Made by a program: the position numbers and the translations under genes. A DNA stretch of 64,000 bases, taken from the NCBI GenBank assembly GCA_034509755.1, contig CM067550.1, positions 9,603,001 through 9,667,000 on the forward strand. Reading direction: 5' to 3'. Origin of the DNA: Anisodus tanguticus. Lineage: Eukaryota; Streptophyta; Magnoliopsida; Solanales; Solanaceae. How positions within the stretch are numbered: the stretch's first letter is position 1; each line of letters starts with the position of its first letter. Below are positions 44,783 through 56,215 of this stretch, in pieces. The notes below the pieces were generated by a model. It saw nothing but the letters and a program-made list of their open reading frames with translations, was not told the DNA's origin and ran no database searches.

Positions 44783-46089
44783 TGTTGGAAATTTGCCTTT
44801 GGCGGGAGTTGCGACCGACCAACTTTAACGGCTTAAACACTAGTGTAACGTATGTTGGAGAATCCGGTTCTTCACACATACGCATGATCTACTAAGTACG
44901 TAGATAACCGTAGGGCCAAGAATCGTCAAATTTCATTGAGAAATGAAAGAGATATTGGTTCACGAAGTAAGGTGTTTGAAGCATGGAAAGTGTGGTATTG
45001 TGTGTAATTCTCCCACATCGGTAGAGGAAGAAAGAATTGTTGTGTATATAAGACTCGAAATTGGTTTGGGGTTTGGGACCCAAGGGGTCCCATGTGTTTA
45101 AAGGAGGGAGGACCTAGATGTGCTTCGGTTCAAGTAAAGACCACGCGCGCGCCGCCGCCGCCCGCCCGTCCGTCGTTCGGTTCGGTTCGGGTTCGGGTTC
45201 GGGTTCGGGTTCTCGGGTTCTCGGGTTCACGGGTCACGGGTCGGGTCACGGGTCGTGGGGCGTGGGGCACGGGTGGGGGAACGTGGGCCTTCGATATTAT
45301 CTTTTTGGGCCGAGAAAACTTTGCCGGAAGTACGAGTTTGATCCCGAAGTTTCGGATGTGCGGTTTGGACCGAATTCTTTCGGATGTACGGTTTGGTCCC
45401 TAAAGTTTCAAGATATACGAGTTTGGTCCCGAAGTTTTCGAAAGTTGGAATTTCGACGGTCAAAGCGAGAAACGTCCAAGCTCTCAATTCAGCCATTTAT
45501 TTTGGTGAATTACTCCTCTATAATGGCCAAAACGGTTGGTCTTTCACCATTTATGTTGGTGACTTTACTACCTCCATAATGGCCATTATTTGGCTATTAT
45601 GGAGGCGAGTTTTCAGCCCCTCCCTCACCTATATAAACACACCCTTACACCATTGTTGAGCACCACAAAAGAAGCAGAAAAATAACGGTTCATAAAGCTC
45701 ACGAAAATACACAACAAAACCGAGTTTTCTTCCTACAACTTCCAAGCATCATTTCGTTACTCAATATTCTTCACGGTAGCTCTTGAGTTTCCTTTGCTCA
45801 AGGGTTCCATTCTTGTTTTATCTTGGGAGACAAATTGTCCGGGACGTATAAAGGATACATACGGGGCAATATTGTCTTAAGGACGATGAGTGCTACACTC
45901 GACTCGGCATAAACCAGTTTCCATTTTTCGGTCTTCAACAAAATCGTAATTTCGGTTTTGTTGTTATATTGTAATTTTCAGATTTCTAGTTGAATTATTG
46001 AAATCTTTATTTATCCTTTCGAATACTTGTAATAGTTAAATACTTCCCGTACTGCTTTATAAAGTACCATAGAGCAAAATCTCCCAACA
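44783..46089 (+). repeat. 3' LTR of the 6.7-kb element
   Basis: 1307 bp, near-identical to the 5' LTR except in the GC-rich repeat block and at many small differences in CGAG/CAG/CGG contexts. Downstream it abuts AAAAT and then the remains of intron 11 of the dead GH1 gene. Confidence 0.9.
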
Positions 46090-46946
46090 AAAATGTCAAG
46101 AGGCTTAGAACGATTTGCTTTGGCAGGTCAAAAGGCTCGGCGCAATGGGACACTAAATGATACGCCAAGAATAGAATATTTGCATGCTTATATTGGAAGT
46201 GTTCTTGATGCTGTTAGGTAACCTCTTACAACAAAGTTATTGACTGTATCTGTAGGCAGAAAGAGCTCACAGTCGGATCTTTGATTTTATGCTTGGAAGA
46301 GATGGAAAATTAAAGTTCATTTTACTCTTGTAAACTTGGGAAAACACTTTTCAAGAACTAAACAAAATCAGAAAGTTATACACTCTTGCTAGTTAAATTG
46401 TTGAGACAACTATCTTAATTACGTTGGGCTTGGGCCACCTTTTAGGATTTAAGTTATATACATTGACGATGTAACAAATTAATACAGTTTAACCTACTAT
46501 AACAGGTTTGATGCCATTTTTATTAGGTTACCAATTAATAGTCATCATCATAGGAATTTACGTATAATTACCTTATAAGTGACGTGATATGTATAATACA
46601 CCATCAATGCATAGATTGAACTCTTATTTTTATTTGTTTGTCTTGTGGCAACATGAAGCCTCCTCAATTGCTAATATTCAGTACGCTAATTGGTTAAGAG
46701 CATAACTTTTTTCCTTGAATCAATTTTCAAGTTGATGTAGACTAAGTAATTCTCATGTGCACTACTTCGCTAAAAGCATTTTGTTTTACACTCTCCTTAA
46801 TAATGTAGGAATGGATCGAATACAAGAGGGTATTTTGCCTGGTCCTTCTTAGATGGTTTGGAGTTACTTGGTGGTTATGTACGAGCTATGGACTCTATTA
46901 TGTAGATTTGGATGACAAAGAATTAAGAAGGTATCCAAAACTGTCT

Positions 46947-49900
46947 ACCTATCTACAAATCCTAGTTTTTTTTGCTAAACTGGTACTTCTCTAAAATAAA
47001 ATGGTTTTACCTGCACAAGGTGTTACATTACCCCTTCAAATAATAAATGTACAAAACTCTTGTGGAAAGAAAATAAATATTATGTTCATGAAACCCCCAC
47101 AGATTGTTATTACTTCTGTCTTGATCATTTCATGTGCATGTGCACAAGGAACATATATAGAAGCTGTGTTAGGCTTATCTCTTTAGTTTCTCCAAGTCTT
47201 AATCCATACACAGTCATGATTTCTTTTTAGGATCCCACATTTTGCCACAGTAATGTTACAAAGCATAATTTCACAACCAGATATTGACAGTTTTGATCAA
47301 TCAGATCAAGTACTGATCACAATCAACAAGAGTCACCATGTCCCATGACTACACGTTAAATACTTGCACCTAATGTTACTCTTAATATTAAATTATCTTG
47401 TACAAATAATTAACGGGCACAGTTGGCCTTTTTGCCAATGGTACTATTATTTCTATTCATATCTCTTCATCCCTCTTTTGGTCTATCTACTTTCTGGGAA
47501 ATTCATACGCTCAACGGACTAACAAAAAGTGAAATCTTATTCGGAGCAAGTTACTCTACTCTTTTACCAGATATAATTGGGAGAAGCTAAAGTATGTTTT
47601 CTTAAAGAAGATGTACTATAAAATCATAATTTTTATTTCTTCAAATTGTCAAAACAAAATGGTTTGGAAATATCAAGAGTAGGTTTGCACTTAAAAAACT
47701 AGGAAGTTTATTCGTTCACCTAAATAGATATGGAAAAGGCTCTGCTTAGCTTGCTTTTCATTCGGGCTAAAGTTTTGGGTCTTTATTAATTTAATAATGT
47801 TTTGGTTAATTCTCATTCGGGTAGGTGCAATTTCCTTTTTTTTTGCAATTTGCAATTGATGTCAGGTAAAGAATTTATCATAGTTGCTCTTAAATATTAT
47901 TCTATACATTTATGGTAATACACTAATTATGGTAATATAATATTAATTATATTATAATCTTATCTAAACTAGGATACTAAATATTTACCATAAATTACAC
48001 ATAATAATATTTAACAGTTGCTATGGATTTTTACTTCCGTATATTAATATAGTTACTCTAGATTCAATCATTGACTTTTCATAGTAAAAATTAGGTGGGA
48101 TGGCTAGTTTTCGGGCTGTTATGAATTTTTAGTTACTATTTGAAAGGTAATATGGAAATTTCTATACTTTAATGTGGAAATAAAATTCAAACAAAAATGC
48201 CTCTATGTTATGTAAAACACGGATGAACTTAAAAAGGTTTGAATCCATGAATTGTTTTTTATTTTAAATTTATAAAGGTTTGAGTCTCATAAATCCTTCT
48301 TTTATTTGAAACTCCATCATTTTTTTAACCTGATGAATCATTCCTTGAGTTTCACTTGTTAATTTTTCAAATTTCAATTGCTTTTGGAGGTATTTATTGG
48401 AGTTGTTCCGTATTTTAGTTGGGATATTTTTTCCAAAACTTTTTCCTCGTCAAAAGAGTGGCTAAATATTATTAGTAATATCTTTTAGGGAAAATAACAG
48501 TTTTGATTGTTGAGTTATTACTTAATTCCATTTTAATCTTTGTGTTATTCGACATAGCACATTAAACAGTGATTTTAATCCAATTATTACTATTTGAAGC
48601 TCAAAAGGTAAACGATCTCCAAAAAAGGACAAAAAACTCATTTCCCATTTTCCCTTCTTCCATGACTTTGCAGTGAAGATGAAACTAGCCTAAAGTCGGT
48701 GACGGCTAGCTCGATATATTTGTCCAGTCACCCTAACTCGTCAGCACGAAATTAAGTGCAATAAAATAGCTTCATACAATATTGATCGACAGATTTAAGT
48801 CAAGAATAATGAAAATTGATATCATAAAGTGCTCTTTTGAGGAATGTAATTTGCGACATTGGGCTGATGATTGATACCAAAGTCTTCAAATTTATTGAAA
48901 GTTTATGCTGAAATATAGTGGGCGTTTGCTCATAGATTTCATAAATTTTCACTTTATTTAAAATTAGTCAAGTAGAAGTAATAGGTTTGAAATTTAGTAT
49001 CACTCATCAACAAAATATTATCGTCCAGACAATTCAATAAGCCTACAGGTGACATCTGATCACCAAAAATCTAAGAATAAGACCATAGTGCTAGGCTACT
49101 AGCCATGTTTAATTGGTTGTAAGTTGAAGAAGAGGTGAATAAAAGACTATTTAAAAAACAGAATTGGGAAGCACTAAGTTTAGTGGACTTCCCACCAAGA
49201 ATGGTCTGTTTGTATTTAGATTAATGTAGTATATAGGTCATTAGCCATAGGCCAAAGTATTTATAGAAAGTTAAATATAAAAGTGCAATTTCAGCACTAA
49301 AATGTTGCTTTTCAACTACCCATATCATGATCATATCCAAATAAGATCTAGTCAATAGTGAGACCAACCATTAATTTCTTTAGATTCACATATATTTTCA
49401 CTTAAATAATATTATTATATAATATAAAAGAATAAAAGAAAAAGATGCATGAACACCTCGTGGTGGAACCGTGGAAACACTCTTCATTAGAGATGGCTGG
49501 CACTGCTCTATAAAAAATATTTATACATATAGTGAGTGCAAAATATGTTTTCTAAATGATAATATGTATACGTGTAATATATTATCGCCGCCTAAAACCT
49601 TACAAAATAAATATTAACTCGAGACAAGAATAAGATATGAAGACTATCATACTCTCATATTCTTATCCTAACCAACATATAATATGAATTGTGTCGACTT
49701 TACGTATGCCATAGATGAGAACTGGCAACTATATTGCGCAGACTCTCGAAAAATATTGTCGCATTCGTGTCGGATTTTCCAAAAATAATGCACACACCTG
49801 ACAGCATTTTAAAGAGTCCAAGCAACATAGTTGGCTTTCTTCTTCATTTTTGTTTTCTTTAAATTTAGATGGAGTAAAGGAAAAGGCTTCATTTGTTCTT

Positions 49901-50446
49901 CTATTTGATCCAAAGGTTAATCAATAGCCACTGATATGGAAAGGTGAACAAATTTGTCAAAAAGCATAATCCTTAGATGGGGATTTTGCATGCAACTTCT
50001 TGAAAAACAATAGATAAATCATTATTTATGAATACTTCTCCCAAGGTTCTGAATCTATCATACAGGTTTCCATTCATGTCCGGTATTTAAATTAAAGCCC
50101 GATTATATTTAAAGTCGCATCGCGTAGAACCCATTCGAAGGAAGAGAGCCTCTACCAATATTTTTTTCATATTTAGGACTTATCATATTGAATATTATGC
50201 AAACTCTTCTTCTTCCTTTTCGATTAACGAGAGCAGAATTTTGTCCTTAATGCGGATCATAAATTTAATGAGGAGCAATAGAAACAAGTGAGAAACAAAA
50301 AGGGCAAATGTACAACTTAGGGAAATGTGGTTGGTTTGTGTACAAATTTAATTTCACGAAACCTAAAAATAGAGTAATTCATATAAGGGATGACAAACGG
50401 AGCGAGGCATACAAATTAGCAATTTTCTTTATTTTTATCCATCTTG
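46947..50446. other. Intergenic 3.5 kb, no gene
   Basis: AT-rich DNA. Short frames such as 47001-47186 lack domains. 49738-49830 (GACTCTCGAAAAATATTGTCG, GTGTCGGATTTTCC) resembles a common Solanaceae dispersed repeat. Otherwise I see nothing. Confidence 0.4.
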
Positions 50447-50451
50447 CCTAA

Positions 50452-51068
50452 TGTTAGGATTGAGAACCCGGATATTGCGGAATTTAGCCAAACAATATTA
50501 TAATAATAACAACAAAGACAATTGTAAGTTGATAATAACGGCAAATAAATAAAATAAATGAGGCACAAATTTAACATGGTTCGGTCAGTATGACCTACGT
50601 TCACAAGCGGAGAAGAGAAATTTTACTATACCAATAAGAGCACAATATAGAGTACAAAATTAGAGTAAATACTCTAATTATCCCAAAAATATCCCAAAAG
50701 AATAACCTCACAAGATCATTCCAAAAGAATGGTTCACACAAGTGTTTCCCAATACCCAACTCTCTTACAAAATACTATAAATAAAAGGAGAAGAGAAGAA
50801 AAGAAAGACAAGAGATAATAGACTCTTGAATTTGGTGTGTTTGAATTGGAGAGAAATGCCCTCCTTTTATAGGCCAAAATTGGCGTCTAAGTTCTGGAAA
50901 AAGAAATCAAGAAATGATAAAATAATTTATCATCCACCACATAAAGCAAAAGTTTGGATTCAAGCATGATAATTTGTCTTCTAAATTGCTTTAACAAAAT
51001 AAGATGATGAGTTATGCTCATGTGGAGGGGATCCCACAATGTGAAAGAAAAGTAAAGGACACATTAGA
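50452..51068 (-). repeat. 3' LTR of the Tork-like Copia
   Basis: Complement contains a TATA-like region; CTCCTTTTATAGGCC is shared with the other LTR. Followed inside by the purine-rich tract (complement GAAATCTCCTTCTTGGCC). Confidence 0.9.
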
Positions 51069-52584
51069 AATCTCCTTCTTGGCCTGATTTTGGTTAATAT
51101 AGTAAATTTTCTCCACCCTCTCTGCAAAAGCAAATCGTTCTTCATAAACGGAAATCAAGTTCAAGTAGATTTTGAACTTTTCAACTGGAATAGGCTTTGT
51201 GAACATGTCAGCACAATTGTCTCTGGTGTTGATCTTCTTAACAAAGACCATTCCTTCAGTAATGGTTTCCCTGATGAAGTGATACTTGATATTAATATGC
51301 TTCGCCCTCTCATGATACATCTGATTTTTAGTCAAGTGAATAGAACTTTGACTATCACATAAAATGGAAATACCACCTTGGTGTAAGTTGAGTTATGTAA
51401 ATAGACCCTTTAACCATAAGGATCCTTTGATCGCCTCGTTCACTGTCATATATTCTGCTTCGGTAGTAGATAAAGCTACTATATGTTGTAATGTAGCTTT
51501 CCAACTGATAGCGCAACCACCAATGCAAAATACATAACCTGTTAGTGATATTCTTTTGTCAAGGTCACCTGCATAATCTGAGTCTACAAAACCAACCAAA
51601 GAGTTTGTATTTCTACCTAACTCCAAACATGTATTTGAAGTACCTCGCAGATTTCTGAGAATCCATTTCACAGTCTGCTAATGTGTTTTACAAGGGAAAG
51701 TTATATATCTACTTACCACACTTACTGGTTGTGAAATATTTGGACGTGTACACACCATCGCATATATACTACTGTCAACTACACTAGAATATGGTGTATA
51801 TGCCATATACCTCTCAGCAGTGATTGAGTAGATGATAACTTAAAATGAGCAGCAAGAGAAGTACTCGCCGGTTTAGCATTTTTCATGTCAAACCTCTCCA
51901 AGTACTTTCTCCAAGTACTTCTTCTGGGTCAGGAATAGTCTGTTGGCTCCTCGGTCTCTTTTGATCTCCATGTCAAGAATTTTCTTAGCTGCTCCTAAAT
52001 CTTTCATTTCAAATTCACTTTTCAACTAAGCTTTCAAATTGTGAATTTTTGTCAAATTCTTAGCAGCAATGAGCATGTCATCAACATATAACAATAGGTA
52101 AACAAATGAACCATTATTTAACTTTCAGAAGTAAACACAACTATCATACATGCTCATCGAATAACCATGACCCAACATAAATAAATCAAACCTCTTGTAC
52201 CATTGTCTTGGAGACTGCTTTAATATGTACAAGGATTTTTCAATAAACAAACATGATCTTCTTTTTCTTCAATCTCAAAACCTTCGGGTTGATGCATGTA
52301 TATTTGTTCCTCAAGTTCTCCATGTAAAAAAACAGTCTTAACATCAAGTTGTTCTAATTCCAAATCATACATGGCAACTAAGGTAAGCAAAACAAGATAG
52401 AGCTATATTTAAAAAACAAGTGAAAAATATCACTAAAATCAACTCCTTGAACTTGACTATAACCCTTTGCAACTAATCGTGCCTTATACCTTGCATCTTC
52501 AACTTCTGAAATTCCTTTTTTTTCTTGAAGATCCATTTGCAACCAATAATTCTCTCTCCTGATGACGGCTTTACAAGAGACCAA
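51018..52584 (-). pseudogene. Tork-like Copia RT and RNase H (broken)
   Basis: RT start ARYKARLVAKGYSQVQGVDF at ~52500-52440. The YVDD region is decayed near 52080. RNase H: VKWILRNLRGTS-like at 51671 (MKWILRNLRGTSNTC), DSDYAGDLDKRISLTGYVF and ALSTTEAEYMTVNEA (51620-51430), then YHERAKHINIKYHFIRETI and NCADMFTKPI (51320-51180). Frameshifts split it into at least three frames. Confidence 0.88.
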
Positions 52585-53528
52585 GTGCCATTCTTGTGGA
52601 GAGATTCTATTTCTTCATTTATTGCAATCAACCATTTGTCTGAATCAACACCAGAAACTGCTTCTGAATTTTTTGTGGTTCTCCAATTTCTTCAATTTCC
52701 TGTGCAACTGAAAAGCAAATGCAACATAATCTCCATACTTTCCTGGTCTTTGAATTTTTCTTCTTAATCTATGTGTGGATATGAAATACTCATTTGGTTC
52801 AACGTCTGGCTCAATTTCTGGAGCTTCAACTTCTGAAGTTTCAACTGTATTTTGTTCCACAATTGATGAGCTTCGCTTAGAAGAAATGCCAAGTTCAACC
52901 TCTACTTGCTCATGTACCCTACTCTTTATCTTTATTATAAAAACTAGAAGACTCTTTTCGGGGATGCAACATAGATGATTCGTCAAAATTTACATCTCTG
53001 CTAATTATAAATTATGGTGATTTAGGATCAGGATACCAGATTTTGTATCATTTCACCCGAGATGCATATCTAAGGAAAATACACTTTTTACCCATTGGCT
53101 CTAATTTTCCGTCATTCACATGTATGTACGCATGACAACTAAAAAAATTTAAATCAGAATAACTACCAGGAGTACCTGATCACATTTTCTCCGGAGTCTT
53201 AAAGTTCAAAGGTGCAGAAGGAGCACAGTTGACAATATAACAAGTTGTAGTGATAGCTTATTCCCAAAAGACGTTTGTCAACCCATCATTTGAAATCATG
53301 TAATGAGCTCTTTCCAAAAGAGTTCTGTTTACCCTTTCTGCAACACCATTTTGCTGAGGGGTTATCCTCTCTATGTGATGTCGAGCAATTCCTTCATTTT
53401 TATAAAATTCGTTGAACTCGTCATTTCAAAATTTCAAGCCATTATCTGTTCTAAGGCGCTTGACTTGATTTTTTTGTTTTCTTCTCAATCAAAACTTTTC
53501 ATTGTTTGAAAGTTAAGAAAACATCACT

Positions 53529-54202
53529 TTAATTTTTCAAAAAATAAACCCAAACTTTCCTTGAATAATCATCAATCAAAGTTAGCATATACCTGGCACC
53601 ACATTTTGACGTGGTACGAGAGGAACCCCAAAGATCAAAATAAATGTAATCCAAAGTACCTTTTGTTCGATGAATTATAGGAATTTTGAAGCTGACTCTT
53701 TTCTGCTTTCCGAACATACAATGTTCGCAAAACTCCATATTTTTGATACTTTGTCCATATAGAAGACCATTTTTACCGAGGATGGAAAGACTTTTCTCAC
53801 TCATATGCTCCAATCTCATATGCCAAAATTTGGTGATATCAGAATCAGATTGATTTGATATGGAAACTGCAACAGCACCTTAATAGTGGATCCCAACAAA
53901 GTGTACAACGTACTAGATCTGTGTGCTTTCATGATCACAAGAGCACCTAGAGAGATTTTCAGAACTCCACCTTCACATGTGTATTTGCACCCAAGAGAAT
54001 CTAGACTGCCCAATGAAATGAGGTTTTTCTTTAAGTCAGGAACATATCTAACATTACTGAGAGTTTTCACTACACCATCGTGCATTCTGATTCGAATTGT
54101 ACCTTTACTAATAACTTTGCATGGAGCATTGTTGCCCATCAAGACAACCCCACCTCCAACTGATTCGTATTCATTGGGACACATATGATAAGAACAATTC
54201 AA
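53529..54202 (-). pseudogene. Tork-like Copia protease end, GAG-pre and integrase start
   Basis: NCSYHMCPNEYESVGGG, TLSNVRYVPDLKKNLISL (54190-54020), then LEHMSEKSLSILGKNGLL, EHCMFGKQKRVSFKI and LTLIDDYSRKVWVYFL (53815-53535). The residues before CSYHMC that should be the D-S-G catalytic triplet are lost (reads N-L-N), so the protease is dead. Confidence 0.87.
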
Positions 54203-54617
54203 ATTTAAAATTCACTAATCATTAGATTTAAAGCTATTGTTAGTAGCTAAAAATATTATTCCCCCGGTCTCATCAGCAGTTACACTTGCTTCAGCAGTGT
54301 TAGTATTTTGGTGCTCATTTTTCTTTCCTTATGCTTTTCTTTCTTTTTCAACTTATAACATTCGAAAATAATATGACTTTTCTTATGACAATATTTGCAC
54401 ACAACATTTTTATATCTAGACTTTGACCTTGATTTAGACCTCTCACTAATTGATTCGTTTTTATCAGATCTACCTTTTTACAAACAAGCCTTTCCCTTGG
54501 GTCAAACTAGTTTCCCCAGTAATATCTCTATCTATCTGTTTTTTTTATTTTAAGATAGATTTTATTTCCTTGTAAGAGATATTATCCTTTCCATAAAGTA
54601 TAGTATCTCTTATATAT

Positions 54618-55088
54618 TTAAATAAATGGGGGTAAAGAGATAAGCAATAACACAGCTTGATCTTCATCTTTAACTTCAACATCTATATTACTTAAATCCA
54701 TAAGAATGGAATCAAAAGCATCAAGATGTGAGAGTATAGAAGTACCTTCAACCATACGAAAAGTGTACAGCTTTTGCTTAAGGTAAAGTCTATTTTTCAA
54801 TGTCCTCTTTATATACAGGGTTTTCAAATTATCCCACATGCCCTTGGCTGTGATTTCTGCAGACACTTCACGTAAAACCTCATTTGAGAGATTTAAAATA
54901 ATACATTTTTTTGTCTTTTTGTCTATGACGGCAAACTCTAGGTCTGTCATACTTTTTGGCTTCTTCTCCTTTCCTTCCAGTGTCATATCTAAGTCATCCT
55001 GAATTAGGATAGCTTCCATCTTTAATTGCCACATCCTTAAGTTTGCACTTCGGTCAAATTTCTCAACGTAAGTATTTGTTATAGTCAT
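54618..55088 (-). pseudogene. Tork-like Copia gag
   Basis: 156-codon frame: VEKFDRSANLRMWQLKMEAI, KCIILNLSNEVLREVSAE, MWDNLKTLYIKRTLKNRLYL and LLISLPP, the UBN2-type gag of Tnt1 relatives. A CCHC zinc knuckle (CKYCHKKSHIIFEC) survives downstream at ~54400-54357 in another frame. Confidence 0.9.
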
Positions 55089-55128
55089 CTTTGGAATATC
55101 CCGATTAGATCCGGCTCTGATATAAATT

Positions 55129-55732
55129 TGTTAGGATCGAGAATTCGGTTATTGCAGAATTTAGTCAAATAATATTATAATGATAAAAACAAAGACAATA
55201 GTAAGTTGATAATAATGGCAAGTAAAGAAAATAAATGAGGTACAAATTTAACGTGGTTCGGTCAGTATAACCTACGTCCACAAGCGGAGAGGAGAAATTT
55301 CAATAGAAAGTGCAAAATTAGAGTAAATACTCTAATTACCCCAAAAAAATTCCAAGAAAATAACCTCACAAGATCACTCCAAAAGAAGGGTTCACACAAG
55401 TGTTTTCCAACACCCAACTCTCTTACAAAATACTCTAAATAAAAGGAAGAAGAGAAGAAAAGAAAGACTAGATAAGATACTCTTGAATTTGGTGTGTTTC
55501 AATTGGAGAGAAATGTCCTCCTTTTATAGGCCAAAATTGGCCTCCAAGTTATGGAAAAAGAAATTGAGAAATGATAAAATAATTTATCATCCACCACATA
55601 AAGCAAAAGTACCTAGTTTGGATCCAAGCATGATAATTTGTCTTTCAAATTATCATAACAAAATAAGATGATGAGTTATGCCCACGTGAAAAGAATCCCA
55701 CGATGCGAAAGAAAAGTAAAGGTCACATTACA
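55129..55732 (-). repeat. 5' LTR of the Tork-like Copia
   Basis: Aligns along its length with the left LTR with frequent substitutions and small indels. Adjacent primer site at ~55125-55114. Confidence 0.9.
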
Positions 55733-56034
55733 CCTAACCCATTATGCATCGCTTGATTTTTTTTCCTTTTTTCTTATTTGGCTAAAACCTGATGATGAGT
55801 TTAAACAATAAAACTTAGACGTTTTTTTCTTTTTTTGAAACTTGACGAATATCTTTTTACTTTCATAAAACTTGTATTAATACGACCCTCCCAAGCCCTA
55901 GCTCTGCCTTGCCCTGCCTTGTTGATTTGTCCCGCCTCACGCCACCCTGTTGCCATCTCTATTTATACAATTTTAAAACTATAAAGTACTTTTTTTTCTT
56001 TTTGGTTAATAAAGAGTTAAATCTTACAAGCTAA

Positions 56035-56130
56035 AAAAGCAGTCTGTTACACTAAACTTTCGTTATGCGCAGGATCCGAAAAAGGGTCAGATCACAAGGG
56101 TCTATTCTACGCCGCCTTAAAATTCAAAAA
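56035..56130 (-). mobile_element. Decayed Au-like SINE
   Basis: Plus strand AAAAAGCAGTCTGTTACACT, TTCGTTATGCGCAGGATCC and CAGATCACAAGGGTCTATTC follow the Au SINE order (read on minus). More complete but more diverged than the copy at 19438-19500. 5' end uncertain. Confidence 0.6.
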
Positions 56131-56215
56131 AATTCTATAATTAAACTCTCAAGAGTATTTTCCACATTTTGCTTTCGGATTACCTTGGACGCACGTACCT
56201 CGACAATGTGCTTCT

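Larger units (their letters stand above)
39409..46089 (+). mobile_element. LTR retrotransposon with 1.3-kb LTRs, coding capacity lost
   Basis: LTRs 39409-40703 and 44783-46089 begin TGTTGG and end CCAACA. The 5-bp TSD AAAAT lies at 39404-39408 and 46090-46094. Plus orientation follows from the TATA boxes and the purine tract TTCAAGAGGGGAT just before the 3' LTR (44770-44782). The 4.1-kb interior has no long frame; only a Copia integrase-like trace (KYVVIFIDDGTTYGILCL, LKSKDEVVEADTRYKAEVEN at 42300-42420) is readable, so it is probably a Copia derivative that now depends on helpers. No tRNA-iMet primer site follows the 5' LTR; instead there is a self-complementary site. LTRs are highly similar, so insertion is recent. 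It split intron 11 of the dead GH1 gene. Confidence 0.9.
38379..46946 (+). pseudogene. GH1 beta-glucosidase pseudogene (copy 3), exons 9-13 only
   Basis: Remnants aligned to copies 1 and 2. Exon 9 (38379-38581; FVFGDYPL, then a 1-base loss gives an early stop at 38416-38418; ~18 bp missing further on; LVKGSVDFIGLNHYTT). Exon 10 (38760-38782). Exon 11 (38860-38947, YGNLPIYIQENG with nucleophile Glu kept). Exon 12 (46127-46217, RRNGTLNDTPRIEYLHAYIG). Exon 13 (46809-46946, GYFAWSFLDGLELLGGY, then a frameshift, YYVDLDDKELRRYPKLS), cut off before the C terminus. Exons 1-8, including the acid/base Glu, are absent; retroelement fragments stand in their place. Intron 11 holds the 6.7-kb LTR element. 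Splice sites of the kept exons are still GT-AG, so decay is fairly recent. Not expected to give an enzyme. Confidence 0.9.
50452..55732 (-). mobile_element. Copia retrotransposon, Tork/Tnt1-like, full length but decayed
   Basis: LTRs 50452-51068 and 55129-55732 (617 and 604 bp). Plus-strand ends are TGTTAGGAT and CATTACA (the inner end mutated to CATTAGA in the left copy). TSD CCTAA at 50447-50451 and 55733-55737. On minus: 5' LTR (right), iMet-like primer site (TATATCAGAGCC, ~55125-55114), gag, protease, integrase, RT, RNase H, 3' LTR. Total length ~5.3 kb and LTR size are like the tobacco Tnt1 group. Many stops and LTR divergence well above that of the 39-46 kb element make it older and inactive. 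Confidence 0.93.

Noticed and set aside
47001..47186. 61-codon frame downstream of the dead GH1 gene
   Set aside because: Begins after the GH1 homology ends and matches nothing known.
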